In this document: positions 6,907 to 12,514 of the stretch, one piece after another
Numbering within the stretch: the stretch's first letter is position 1
How the letters are laid out: every line of letters begins with the position of its first letter
NCBI GenBank assembly: GCA_013375355.1
Contig: JABXJV010000204.1
Span: 1-12,514 of the forward strand
Reading direction: 5' to 3'
DNA: 12,514 nt
DNA from: Candidatus Helarchaeota archaeon
GTDB taxonomy: Archaea > Asgardarchaeota > Lokiarchaeia > Helarchaeales > JABXJV01
Notes under the pieces: generated by a model
The model's input: only the letters and a program-made list of their open reading frames with translations
The model's database searches: none
What the model was told of the DNA's origin: nothing
Position numbers and translations under genes: made by a program

Positions 6907-7581
6907 ATGGAAGAAATTAATCGCTCTCTAGAAATGTTTCAATATACATATAAAAGTAGACCTAAAATAGCTTTAATTATCGAATCAATAAAAAAAGAAT
7001 TAGTCGCTCTGTTAGGGAATTTAGGAATATATGTTTCAATTTGTGATTTAAATGGTAATATAAAATATATCGACCCTGAACTTGATCATTTTTATAAATA
7101 TATTCAAGAATACTGCAAATCTAACTTTGAAATGATGGAGACGGGATCGTTTGCTATCCCAATTAAAAGTTTAATATTTTTTAGAATCTCAGATAAGGTA
7201 ATGGTCGTTCTTTCGGCAAAAATAACAAATGCAAATCGTTTGGTAACATTTGTTTGTAAGATAGATAAATATAAAGCGATTTTAAATCACATTGTAGATA
7301 GAGTAAAAACCGTTAATTTTTGGGATACACAAACTACTTCTAACGGTCTGTTTAAATCATTTCAGGATCAAATGTATGCTAATGAGATTGAAGAATTATT
7401 CACTAAGGCAAATATATTTTTAGATAGTTCTGAATTTGAACAAACCTTAACAATACTCAATACCATGAAAAAAGTTTCAGAAAAATTAGAAGATTCCCCA
7501 TTAAATTCATATTTGGATGAGGTTATTCAACAAATTGAAAGTAGGTTAAAAACTCTAAAAAAATCGGGGATTATTAAATAA
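6907..7581 (+). CDS. roadblock/LC7-like domain protein with helical C-terminal extension
   Basis: A 224-residue soluble protein. The predicted order is helix (15-34), strand pair (GIYVSICDLNGNIKYID, 40-56), helix (57-72), three strands (GSFAIPI, KVMVVLSAK, RLVTFVCKI) and helix (117-135), which matches the roadblock/LC7 fold. Such proteins act as homo- or heterodimers that contact small Ras-like GTPases and are abundant in Asgard archaea. Residues 140-224 are helical and charged, resembling one TPR-like hairpin plus a coiled-coil tail, and may be a partner-binding arm. The assignment rests on secondary-structure order, not on a conserved motif, so a generic PAS- or longin-like alpha/beta domain is also possible. 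A 48-codon ORF overlaps its stop codon downstream. Confidence 0.6.
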   Translation: MEEINRSLEMFQYTYKSRPKIALIIESIKKELVALLGNLGIYVSICDLNGNIKYIDPELDHFYKYIQEYCKSNFEMMETGSFAIPIKSLIFFRISDKVMVVLSAKITNANRLVTFVCKIDKYKAILNHIVDRVKTVNFWDTQTTSNGLFKSFQDQMYANEIEELFTKANIFLDSSEFEQTLTILNTMKKVSEKLEDSPLNSYLDEVIQQIESRLKTLKKSGIIK

Positions 7582-7724
7582 GTAAAACGGACAAATTATC
7601 TGAAATTAAAAACCAAAAAACAATTAAATTTCAGGGTAAAAAATATATCATAAAAGAATCTAATTTGGTCTTTGCTAAAACTGGTAAAACAACATTTGTA
7701 AATCTATACCTTGAGTTAATATAA
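7578..7724 (+). CDS. possible small downstream ORF without a canonical start
   Basis: An open frame follows the roadblock-like gene and overlaps its TAA (ATAA). It encodes a protein-like stretch (TIKFQGKKYIIKESNLVFAK, then TGKTTFVNLYLELI) and stops at 7722-7724. The first codon after the upstream in-frame stop is ATA 7578, with GGGGA 7 nt before it; there is no ATG, GTG or TTG early in the frame. It may be a real small protein with a rare start, a start lost to mutation, or a gene remnant. No family is recognised. Confidence 0.3.
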   Translation: MSKTDKLSEIKNQKTIKFQGKKYIIKESNLVFAKTGKTTFVNLYLELI

Positions 7725-7839
7725 GACCATTCTACCTTTTTCTTTAAAATTGTCCAACTTGACTTTTAGGGAGTTAAATTTTAAAAGTGGCTATTAAAAA
7801 CTTATTAAAAATGTTAGAGAGAAAGAGTTGAATTTTTAA

Positions 7840-8106
7840 TTAAATTTGGTCCTTTAACGGGGCTAAGAGAGATTGTATTTTAAAAATTTTAGTCCTGGCG
7901 TAGGATGGACAATTCGGATCTTGTGAGGTGTCTTCGAGCGTCATTATTACTGATATCGCACGAGAAGCAATTGAATCCTCCCCTGTTTCTAATAAATCTA
8001 CTGATTCATTCGCTGCTCGCCTGATATTTCGCGGAATGGAGGTGTCATTCACTATCTGATTTAATAAAAAAATTGCATGCTTAACCGCTTGTTCATCTTC
8101 ACTCAT
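7840..8106 (-). CDS. UPF0147 family protein (archaeal)
   Basis: An 88-residue all-helical cytosolic protein of the archaeal UPF0147 family (function unknown). The family pattern is clear: a helix ending in LLNQIVND, TSIPRNIRRAANESVDLL, ASRAISVIMTLEDTSQDPNC, then a PSYARTKIFKIQSLL helix. ATG 8106 is preferred over the in-frame TTG 8118 because GGTGAT lies directly before the ATG, whereas starting at TTG would place that site inside the coding region. The length fits the family. It is downstream of the ribbon-helix-helix gene on the same strand, with a 154-bp gap, and converges with the 6907 unit. Confidence 0.92.
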   Translation of the reverse strand: MSEDEQAVKHAIFLLNQIVNDTSIPRNIRRAANESVDLLETGEDSIASRAISVIMTLEDTSQDPNCPSYARTKIFKIQSLLAPLKDQI

Positions 8107-8260
8107 ATCTATCACCAATTGAAAACTTTATTATCCTTTTCTTCCCGAGATTTTACAAACTTTTTTCTTTTTTTTATTAAATATTTAGAATTAAAACCGT
8201 ATCTATTAATTAAAATTTATCGTTCGCTAAAAATCTTACTCTTTTATTCCCTCATTTTAT

Positions 8261-8425
8261 TTATTCAAGAGTGGCTATTTTACTTTGCAAAAATTCATCA
8301 TTTTTTAAAAAAAATTCAAATGCCGCGGTCGCAAATTCGTTTAAATTATTAAATTTTGAATGTGAATTGATGAATTTTGTAACTATTGTATCCAGATCCT
8401 CGGGAATATCAATTTCTCTCTTCAT
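8261..8425 (-). CDS. ribbon-helix-helix (CopG/ParD-like) DNA-binding microprotein
   Basis: A 54-residue protein read from ATG 8425 to TAA 8261-8263. It starts MKREIDIPEDLDTIVTKFI, giving a short amphipathic strand followed by helix 1, then a loop (HSKFNN) and NEFATAAFEFFLKNDEF as helix 2. This strand-helix-helix layout, with the N-terminal (R)EIDIP strand and NEF cap before the second helix, is typical of RHH regulators such as CopG, ParD and archaeal homologues, which dimerise and bind inverted or direct repeats through the strand. No toxin-like partner gene adjoins it. Three TTGANATAT repeats just upstream could be its own operator. A 9-codon ORF (ATG 8456 to TAA 8427) ends one base before its start. 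I am confident it is coding and fairly confident of the fold. Confidence 0.75.
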   Translation of the reverse strand: MKREIDIPEDLDTIVTKFINSHSKFNNLNEFATAAFEFFLKNDEFLQSKIATLE

Positions 8426-8464
8426 TTTACTTGTTCAACTCCAATAACGACTTCATTTATTTTG

Positions 8465-8502
8465 ATATTTCAACTAAATTAATATATCAATCAATATCTC
8501 AA
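8465..8502 (-). promoter_or_regulatory. three direct TTGANATAT repeats upstream of the RHH gene
   Basis: On the minus strand, TTGAGATAT (8502-8494), TTGATATAT (8490-8482) and TTGAAATAT (8473-8465) occur within 38 bp, 40 bp upstream of the RHH start. Together with the adjoining bases they also give a TGATAT/ATATCA inverted repeat. Position and repetition suggest an autoregulatory operator, but AT-rich sequence makes chance similarity possible. Confidence 0.4.
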
Positions 8503-8655
8503 TTAACATAATTTATTCTTGGAGATTTTATTAATAATTGGGTTTATAAAAAATGATTTTTTCTAAAATAAAATTTAAAGTATGAAACCAAGTCTAAAAG
8601 AATTTGCAAAAAGGTAATATATTTCTAAAAAGAAATTATATTGGAGAAATTTGGG

Positions 8656-8664
8656 TTATTTAAA
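8656..8664 (+). promoter_or_regulatory. putative TATA box for the 8690 gene
   Basis: TTATTTAAA is centred 30 nt upstream of ATG 8690, and there is no Shine-Dalgarno sequence between them, so transcription is probably leaderless. Confidence 0.35.
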
Positions 8665-8689
8665 ATGTCGTTTATGTAGATGTTAAGTA

Positions 8690-9361
8690 ATGATAGAACC
8701 CATAGTAGCATTAGAGCGCTTAAAAGAACAGATGATTTTAGTTTTAATCTTGTTAATTGGATTAACAACACTTTTAAACTTAGTTATTATGGTAAAAGCT
8801 CAACATAGAGCTAGGTTTATTAATCAAGGGATCATAACTGCTTTTTTTATTAGCTTCTTCGTTGAAATGTGGGGTTTTGTTATCGCAATTTATTCGATAG
8901 AAACACTAATAATGTATCAAGCAATAGACGAATATACAGGCTTTCGATACAGCTTATTATTAGACCCTGAACAAAACCTTCTTTACTCTAGCCAATTTGA
9001 TTTTAGATTTCATTATGTGGTGAATATTGGAAAATATTTCCCGTATATACTTTGCCCTATCGGTGTAACTGTAATAATAATTGGTTGGATTCAAGTTTAT
9101 CGTGCGATGAGTAAAGATAAGCTCTGCACTACAGGATTATATAAATATATCAGAAATCCACAATACCTAGGTTTTATTATATTTCTTTTAGGATGGAATT
9201 TACAATATCCCCTTTTAATATCTTGGATTATTTTTCCTTATTTCCTAATTTTATACCTATATTTGGTCACTTGCGAAGAAAAACAATTAACTGAAAAGTT
9301 TAGAGAAGAATATTTAAAATACAAAAGTCGTACAAAACGGTTTATTCCATTTCTTTTTTAA
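8690..9361 (+). CDS. isoprenylcysteine carboxyl methyltransferase-family membrane protein
   Basis: A 223-residue integral membrane protein of the ICMT/PEMT-like methyltransferase family. Membrane segments lie at about 14-35, 46-70, 112-135, 160-173 and 176-193. The C-terminal family signature is present: GLYKYIRNPQYLG (149-161; family consensus GLY-x-x-xRHP-x-Y), followed by a hydrophobic hairpin and the acidic helix EEKQLTEKFREEYLKYKSR (196-214). FFVEMWGF (56-63) matches the N-terminal half of archaeal and bacterial relatives. Members transfer a methyl group from S-adenosylmethionine to a lipid or prenyl-cysteine substrate at the membrane. The usual His of RHP is Asn here. The family is clear; the substrate cannot be told. 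Confidence 0.82.
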   Translation: MIEPIVALERLKEQMILVLILLIGLTTLLNLVIMVKAQHRARFINQGIITAFFISFFVEMWGFVIAIYSIETLIMYQAIDEYTGFRYSLLLDPEQNLLYSSQFDFRFHYVVNIGKYFPYILCPIGVTVIIIGWIQVYRAMSKDKLCTTGLYKYIRNPQYLGFIIFLLGWNLQYPLLISWIIFPYFLILYLYLVTCEEKQLTEKFREEYLKYKSRTKRFIPFLF

Positions 9362-9467
9362 ATTCTTGCTTCTAGTTAAAAAAAGAAGGACAAACAGCAA
9401 GTTCATTGCTTACTCTCAACAATTAAATCTTTAATTTGTTAATAGTAAAAATGATCGAAGAATTTTT

Positions 9468-9478
9468 CAAATATATTT
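9468..9478 (+). promoter_or_regulatory. putative TATA box for the 9492 gene
   Basis: AAATATATTTT lies about 20 nt before ATG 9492, and no ribosome-binding site is present. The distance is slightly short for a leaderless promoter, so confidence is low. Confidence 0.25.
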
Positions 9479-9491
9479 TTAAATTAAATTT

Positions 9492-10922
9492 ATGCAAAAC
9501 TTCTTTTCATTTAAGACCGTTGCAATTGTAGGGGCAAGTCGAACCCCTAACAAAGATAGTAATAACATTATTAGAAATTTAACATTACAAAAAGGCTTGA
9601 AAATTTTCCCTATTAATCCATCCGCTACTAAAATATTGGGATTGAAAGCTTATCCTTCCGTTCTTGATATAAAAGAAGACCTAGACCTGGCTATAATATT
9701 CATTCCACCTACTAGAGTTCTAGAAGTAGTGAAAGAATGCGTCCAAAAAAAAGTAAAAGCAATCTTAATTGAATCGTCTGGCTTTAACGAAGTTGGAGAT
9801 CTTGAATTATTTAATGAAATAAAACAAATTACAAGTAATGCGGGTATTAGGGTTTGGGGTCCTAATTGTACTGGATATGTTGATTTTCATCAACAACTTT
9901 TTACTCCATTTGTGCCTTTAAAGCCGGTTTTACGAGATATTGATATAGAAGAGCTTAAGGGATCTGTTTCTATTGCTTCTCAAAGTGGTATGATGGCAGG
10001 AGGCATGATGTTACAAATCATTACTGGCAATCCTTTAAAACAATATGCTCCAGTTAATAAGATCTTAGCAATTGGAAATAAACTTGATGTGAACGAATGT
10101 GATGCACTGGAATACATGGGTAAAGATTCTAAAACAAAAGTTATTGGGTTGTATCTAGAAGGATTTATTGATGCAAGGAAATTTTTTAAACTAGCAAGGG
10201 AAATTGTAAAAGAAAAACCTATAATACTACTTAAAGGAGGAACCTCAAAAAGTGGAAGTCAGGCCGCATTATCGCATACTGGGTCATTATCAACTAATGA
10301 TAACATATTAGACGGAGCTATAAGGCAAACTGGAATTATAAGAGTGTACGATTTTAAAGAGTTTTTACAGGTGTTACACACATTTTCTATTTTATTAGAT
10401 AATGGAAAAGACCTACCAAAAGATAATCGAGTTGCAATTGTCACAATAAGTGGAGGAGCAGGTGTTGTTTTATCTGATAATGTAGAAAAGAGTAAAGATC
10501 TGAAAATGGCAGTTTATGAAGAAAAAACCTTAAAGAGAATCTCAAAAAATTTTCCAGATTGGATGAAAAGGGGAAAAAATAATCCATGTGATATATGGCC
10601 TGCAATTGATAAAAGCGGTGGTGGTGCTCTGGTTGACACGCTTTCCGCATTATCGAGAGATAAAAATGTAGATGTTATAATATTGACAATCATTGCAGTA
10701 AGAGAGCGGGGTTGGGATATGGCGGGGAATCCAATGTTTGTAGAGATCCTAAAATCATTCAAAAAACCTATTTTTTGCTGGATATTCGGTGATTTCACTC
10801 AATTTGATAACTTTAGAAAGATGATGGTAAATATCGGTATTCCCTTTTTTACTAGCATAAAAGATTTGACGAATTCTTTGTCCAAAGTAGTTGAATACGC
10901 TAATTTTATTTCAAAAAAATAA
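9492..10922 (+). CDS. acetate/acyl-CoA synthetase (ADP-forming), alpha subunit
   Basis: A 476-residue subunit of NDP-forming acyl-CoA synthetase, which converts acyl-CoA, ADP and phosphate to acid, ATP and CoA and is a main route of substrate-level phosphorylation in peptide- and sugar-fermenting archaea. The N-terminal CoA-binding Rossmann domain (1-145) shows VAIVGASRTP, IFPINP and WGPNCTGYVD. The next domains contain SQSGMMAGGM (163-172), LAIGNKLDVNECDALEYM (192-209) and LKGGTSKSGSQAALSHTGS, with the phosphorylated His262; SGGAGV (320-325) belongs to the third domain. The length fits separate alpha subunits, so the ATP-grasp beta subunit should be encoded elsewhere. Start ATG 9492 has no ribosome-binding site. 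All key residues seem intact. Confidence 0.92.
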   Translation: MQNFFSFKTVAIVGASRTPNKDSNNIIRNLTLQKGLKIFPINPSATKILGLKAYPSVLDIKEDLDLAIIFIPPTRVLEVVKECVQKKVKAILIESSGFNEVGDLELFNEIKQITSNAGIRVWGPNCTGYVDFHQQLFTPFVPLKPVLRDIDIEELKGSVSIASQSGMMAGGMMLQIITGNPLKQYAPVNKILAIGNKLDVNECDALEYMGKDSKTKVIGLYLEGFIDARKFFKLAREIVKEKPIILLKGGTSKSGSQAALSHTGSLSTNDNILDGAIRQTGIIRVYDFKEFLQVLHTFSILLDNGKDLPKDNRVAIVTISGGAGVVLSDNVEKSKDLKMAVYEEKTLKRISKNFPDWMKRGKNNPCDIWPAIDKSGGGALVDTLSALSRDKNVDVIILTIIAVRERGWDMAGNPMFVEILKSFKKPIFCWIFGDFTQFDNFRKMMVNIGIPFFTSIKDLTNSLSKVVEYANFISKK

Positions 10923-10960
10923 TAATTTCAATAAAATTATGAAGTGTACTATCTCCAATC

Positions 10961-11275
10961 TTAGATTATCTTCTCTAATTCTTCAAATCTACCCTTGAGG
11001 ATTCTCCTTAACAACCATTCGGGCACATCCCCACCAAAGATAAACTCATCATTCATATATAAAGTGGGAATATTAGGGATATCATATTTTTCATTCATTT
11101 CTGGATTTTCTTCAATATATATCGTTTTTATTTCATAATCCCCTTCCGAATATTTTTTTGGAATCATTGAAAGAATAATACTCTTGATCCACTCATGAAA
11201 AGGGATTTTTTTCGACTTATGGAAAACTTTTTTGTCCGTAAATAATAAAAACTCTATTTTTTTTCTAGAAACCAA
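10961..11275 (-). CDS. thioredoxin-fold protein lacking the CxxC motif
   Basis: A 104-residue small soluble protein. The C-terminal half is typical of thioredoxin/glutaredoxin-like folds: YDIPNIPTLYMNDEFIFGG (64-82) with cis-Pro70, then an amphipathic helix (PEWLLRRIL). The N-terminal strand KKIEFLLFTDKK should be followed by a CxxC redox site, but this stretch has no cysteine, and none occurs in the whole protein, so it cannot do dithiol chemistry. It may be a binding or scaffolding derivative. The start is TTG 11275 with AAGGAGAG about 6 nt upstream. It converges with the acyl-CoA synthetase gene (38-nt gap) and may be the last gene of a minus-strand run with the two microproteins upstream. 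Confidence 0.65.
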   Translation of the reverse strand: MVSRKKIEFLLFTDKKVFHKSKKIPFHEWIKSIILSMIPKKYSEGDYEIKTIYIEENPEMNEKYDIPNIPTLYMNDEFIFGGDVPEWLLRRILKGRFEELEKII

Positions 11276-11344
11276 AAATATCTCTCCTTATACTATGAGA
11301 AATGTTATTTACATTTTTATAGATATCTTAAATTGTATATAAAT

Positions 11345-11509
11345 TCAATCAAAAGTTTTTTCAATTAATCGCTTTGTGGGGAGGAAGACCTCAACTTCAC
11401 CGGTCCCATGAGCGAGAATATCTTGAAATAAATCCTCAAATTTGCTGCTTTCAGATTTGCTGAAATTAAATAAGAGGATAGAAGAAATGAATGAGAAAAT
11501 TAAAGCCAC
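11345..11509 (-). CDS. 54-codon hypothetical microprotein with hydrophobic N-terminus
   Basis: Read from GTG 11509 to TGA 11345-11347. A hydrophobic stretch (ALIFSFISSILLFNF) is followed by a charged, protein-like tail (SSKFEDLFQDILAHGTGEVE, then VFLPTKRLIEKTF). The tail is markedly less AT-biased than the surrounding DNA, which argues for coding. There is no ribosome-binding site before GTG, but a TATA-like AATTATAT lies about 25 nt upstream, consistent with a leaderless transcript. The frame stays open upstream of GTG back to a TAA, without an ATG. The protein could be a small membrane-anchored factor; I do not recognise the family, and the start is uncertain. Confidence 0.45.
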   Translation of the reverse strand: MALIFSFISSILLFNFSKSESSKFEDLFQDILAHGTGEVEVFLPTKRLIEKTFD

Positions 11510-11616
11510 TAAATCGTAAAATAGACTTAGATATAATTTATTGTTTTAAAATAAAAAAATAGGCTTAAGTAGCGAGATGTGATAGGTGTGAATCTATTTT
11601 GTATGCCGTTAGTATT

Positions 11617-11772
11617 CTAATACCTTTTAGGTCTTTGTTTCCTATAACATTCCCTGCAATATACAGGCCTTGATCCGTCTGGTTTAAATGGAACTTCGGT
11701 CTCATTACCACAATCTGCGCATGTGACTTTGTATAATTCTCTACCACGTTCATCTTTTCTTCCGGTATCCAA
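11617..11772 (-). CDS. CxxC-x17-CxxC zinc-binding microprotein
   Basis: A 51-residue protein of the CxxC-x17-CxxC zinc-binding family. Cysteines 18, 21, 39 and 42 lie in YKVTCADCGNETEVPFKP and RPVYCRECYRKQRPKR, matching the family's characteristic core, including VPFKP-x-G-x-RPVYCRECY. The four Cys should bind one zinc ion, and the basic tail suggests contact with nucleic acid or ribosomes, but the function is unknown. The start is TTG 11772: GGTGAT lies 5 nt upstream, and the in-frame TAA just before it leaves no alternative. It is 107 nt upstream of the 54-codon ORF on the same strand. A 62-codon frame over the same bases on the same strand lacks these motifs and is not the gene. Confidence 0.85.
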   Translation of the reverse strand: MDTGRKDERGRELYKVTCADCGNETEVPFKPDGSRPVYCRECYRKQRPKRY

Positions 11773-11900
11773 TATTTATCACCAATTTTTGTATTATTGA
11801 GATTAAAACCCTAATTTTGACATTTTAAAGCCTAAAATTAGAAATTCAACCAAGTTAATAATACATTAAAAATAATAACAATTTATTTAAATTTATGCTT

Positions 11901-11939
11901 ATTTTCTCTTTAATAAAGTCGGATTTTAAAAGAGAAAAT
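11901..11939. repeat. perfect 11-bp inverted repeat ATTTTCTCTTT / AAAGAGAAAAT
   Basis: The arms at 11901-11911 and 11929-11939 are fully complementary and enclose 17 nt. It could form a hairpin or bind a dimeric regulator for the divergent genes. There is no T-tract directly after it on the plus strand, so a bacterial-type terminator is unlikely. Confidence 0.6.
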
Positions 11940-12017
11940 CACACTAATTTTGATATTAATTTAATAATTTAAGATTGCAAAGGAAGTAAAAACTTGTTGA
12001 ATTTACCAAATGAACAC

Positions 12018-12039
12018 TTTAACCTAAAGGTTAAATATA
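12018..12039 (+). promoter_or_regulatory. operator-like palindrome overlapping the BRE/TATA of the longin-like gene
   Basis: TTTAACCTAAAGGTTAAA (12018-12035) has perfect 8-bp arms around AA. Its right end runs into the TATA-like AAATATA (12033-12039). A start about 25 nt downstream (near 12060) would include the GGAG at 12064-12067 in the leader of ATG 12079. A protein bound here would compete with TBP/TFB, the usual position of an archaeal repressor. Confidence 0.45.
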
Positions 12040-12078
12040 ACTAATAATTTAATTTATAAAGTAGGAGCCCAAAACAAA

Positions 12079-12514
12079 ATGATTGAAAGTATATATATCA
12101 TTGACCAGAATTCGGGGATACCTCTATTTACAATGGATCTTATAGAGGTGGATAAATCAGAGAAAATTGATCAAAATCTATTTTCTGGATTTTTGAAAGC
12201 CATTGATGATTTAAGTGAGGAAACTCGAAGCGAAAGAATTGATGAAATTCGTTTGGCCTCAACAAGAATAGTATATGTAAAGGGAATCATTAGTAATATG
12301 AAAATTTTATTCATTTCAATTTCTGATTTACAAGATAAATTAAAAACTATTAAAACCATTCTCCATAAAGTTGCAGATGCATTTGAACAACAGTTTGGAG
12401 ACAAAATTTCAACATTTAAAGGTAATGTCAGAATTTTTGAACCATTTTCGATCAATGTTCGAGAAATTATTAATCTTGATATTGGGTTTTCCGAAGAAGT
12501 AATAACAATTAAAA
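12079..12514 (+). CDS. longin-like domain protein, 3' truncated by the window
   Basis: 145 codons are visible from ATG 12079, and the frame is still open at the window end. The predicted order is strand-strand (IESIYIIDQNSGIPLFTMDL), helix (LFSGFLKAIDDLSEE), three strands (IDEIRLASTRIVYVKG, MKILFISISD) and a long helix (IKTILHKVADAFEQQFGD), then a further strand-bearing part. The opening IYIIDQNSGIPLF and the LFSGFL helix strongly resemble longin/roadblock-type small domains common in Asgard archaea, where they are thought to partner with small GTPases or membrane-traffic-like complexes. GGAG at 12064-12067 supports the start. The fold call rests on pattern, not on a diagnostic motif, and the missing C-terminus could carry another domain. 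Confidence 0.65.
   Translation, partial: MIESIYIIDQNSGIPLFTMDLIEVDKSEKIDQNLFSGFLKAIDDLSEETRSERIDEIRLASTRIVYVKGIISNMKILFISISDLQDKLKTIKTILHKVADAFEQQFGDKISTFKGNVRIFEPFSINVREIINLDIGFSEEVITIK

Larger units (their letters stand above)
8426..8689. other. 264-bp divergent intergenic region
   Basis: It separates the minus-strand RHH gene from the plus-strand methyltransferase gene. It contains the 9-codon minus ORF next to the RHH start, the TTGANATAT repeats, and a TATA-like TTATTTAAA at 8656-8664 about 30 nt before ATG 8690. I see nothing else convincing. Confidence 0.5.
11773..12078. other. 306-bp divergent intergenic region with three inverted repeats
   Basis: It lies between the minus-strand zinc protein and the plus-strand longin-like gene. 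It contains CTAATTTT/AAAATTAG (11811-11841), an 11-bp perfect inverted repeat (11901-11939), an 18-bp palindrome (12018-12035), a TATA-like element and a ribosome-binding site (12064-12067). No further coding frame is visible on either strand. Confidence 0.55.

Noticed and set aside
8077..8352. 91-codon plus-strand ORF, Phe/Leu/Lys-rich
   Set aside because: It lies opposite the start of UPF0147 and the RHH gene, both supported by family patterns; its composition is what antisense of AT-rich coding gives.
9365..9401. CTTGCT/AGCAAG inverted repeat after the methyltransferase gene, a possible terminator
   Set aside because: Six-base arms with a 25-nt loop and no following T-tract; too weak to call.
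10259..10798. Three minus-strand ORFs within the acyl-CoA synthetase gene
   Set aside because: They overlap one another and a gene with intact catalytic motifs; no motifs of their own.

Overview
The window is strongly A+T-rich and reads as archaeal chromosome, most likely from an Asgard (Lokiarchaeia-like) lineage. Support: an archaeal UPF0147 protein; a stand-alone alpha subunit of ADP-forming acyl-CoA synthetase; a NosD-type beta-helix surface protein; TATA-like boxes about 25-30 nt upstream of genes that lack ribosome-binding sites; frequent TTG/GTG starts with GGAG/GGTGA sites; and two genes whose secondary-structure order suggests roadblock and longin folds, which are common in Asgard archaea. 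The lineage is an inference; no rRNA or tRNA gene is present to confirm it.

Layout. 1-111 (+) is the 3' end of an unidentified gene. 127-2129 (-) holds an alpha/beta hydrolase followed after 4 nt by an ATP-grasp enzyme whose N-terminus is split by a frameshift at an A8 run. 2277-4471 (+) is a two-gene unit with a 4-nt overlap: a GT-C-like membrane glycosyltransferase and a tRNase Z-like metallo-beta-lactamase hydrolase. 4472-4982 is a long non-coding stretch with three copies of a perfect palindrome, TTGCAAATTTGCAA, at exact 51-bp spacing, plus degenerate AT-rich repeats. 4983-6672 (+) holds a 52-codon ORF, a 12-codon ORF and a secreted NosD-like protein, linked by overlapping stop/start codons. 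6673-6906 is a second region rich in TTGCGAA/TTCGCAA half-sites, ending just upstream of a roadblock-like gene (6907-7581) and a short ORF joined to it.

7840-8425 (-) contains UPF0147 and, upstream, a 54-aa ribbon-helix-helix protein. 8690-9361 (+) is an isoprenylcysteine methyltransferase-like membrane enzyme, and 9492-10922 (+) is the acyl-CoA synthetase alpha subunit. 10961-11772 (-) carries three small genes: a thioredoxin-fold protein without its CxxC, a 54-codon ORF, and a 51-aa CxxC-x17-CxxC zinc protein. The window ends inside a longin-like gene (12079 onward, +) whose putative promoter is overlapped by an 18-bp palindrome.

No single large new system is evident. The most interesting material is the palindrome family in the intergenic regions, the set of microproteins shorter than about 60 codons, the leader-ORF chain before the NosD gene, and the frameshifted ATP-grasp start.
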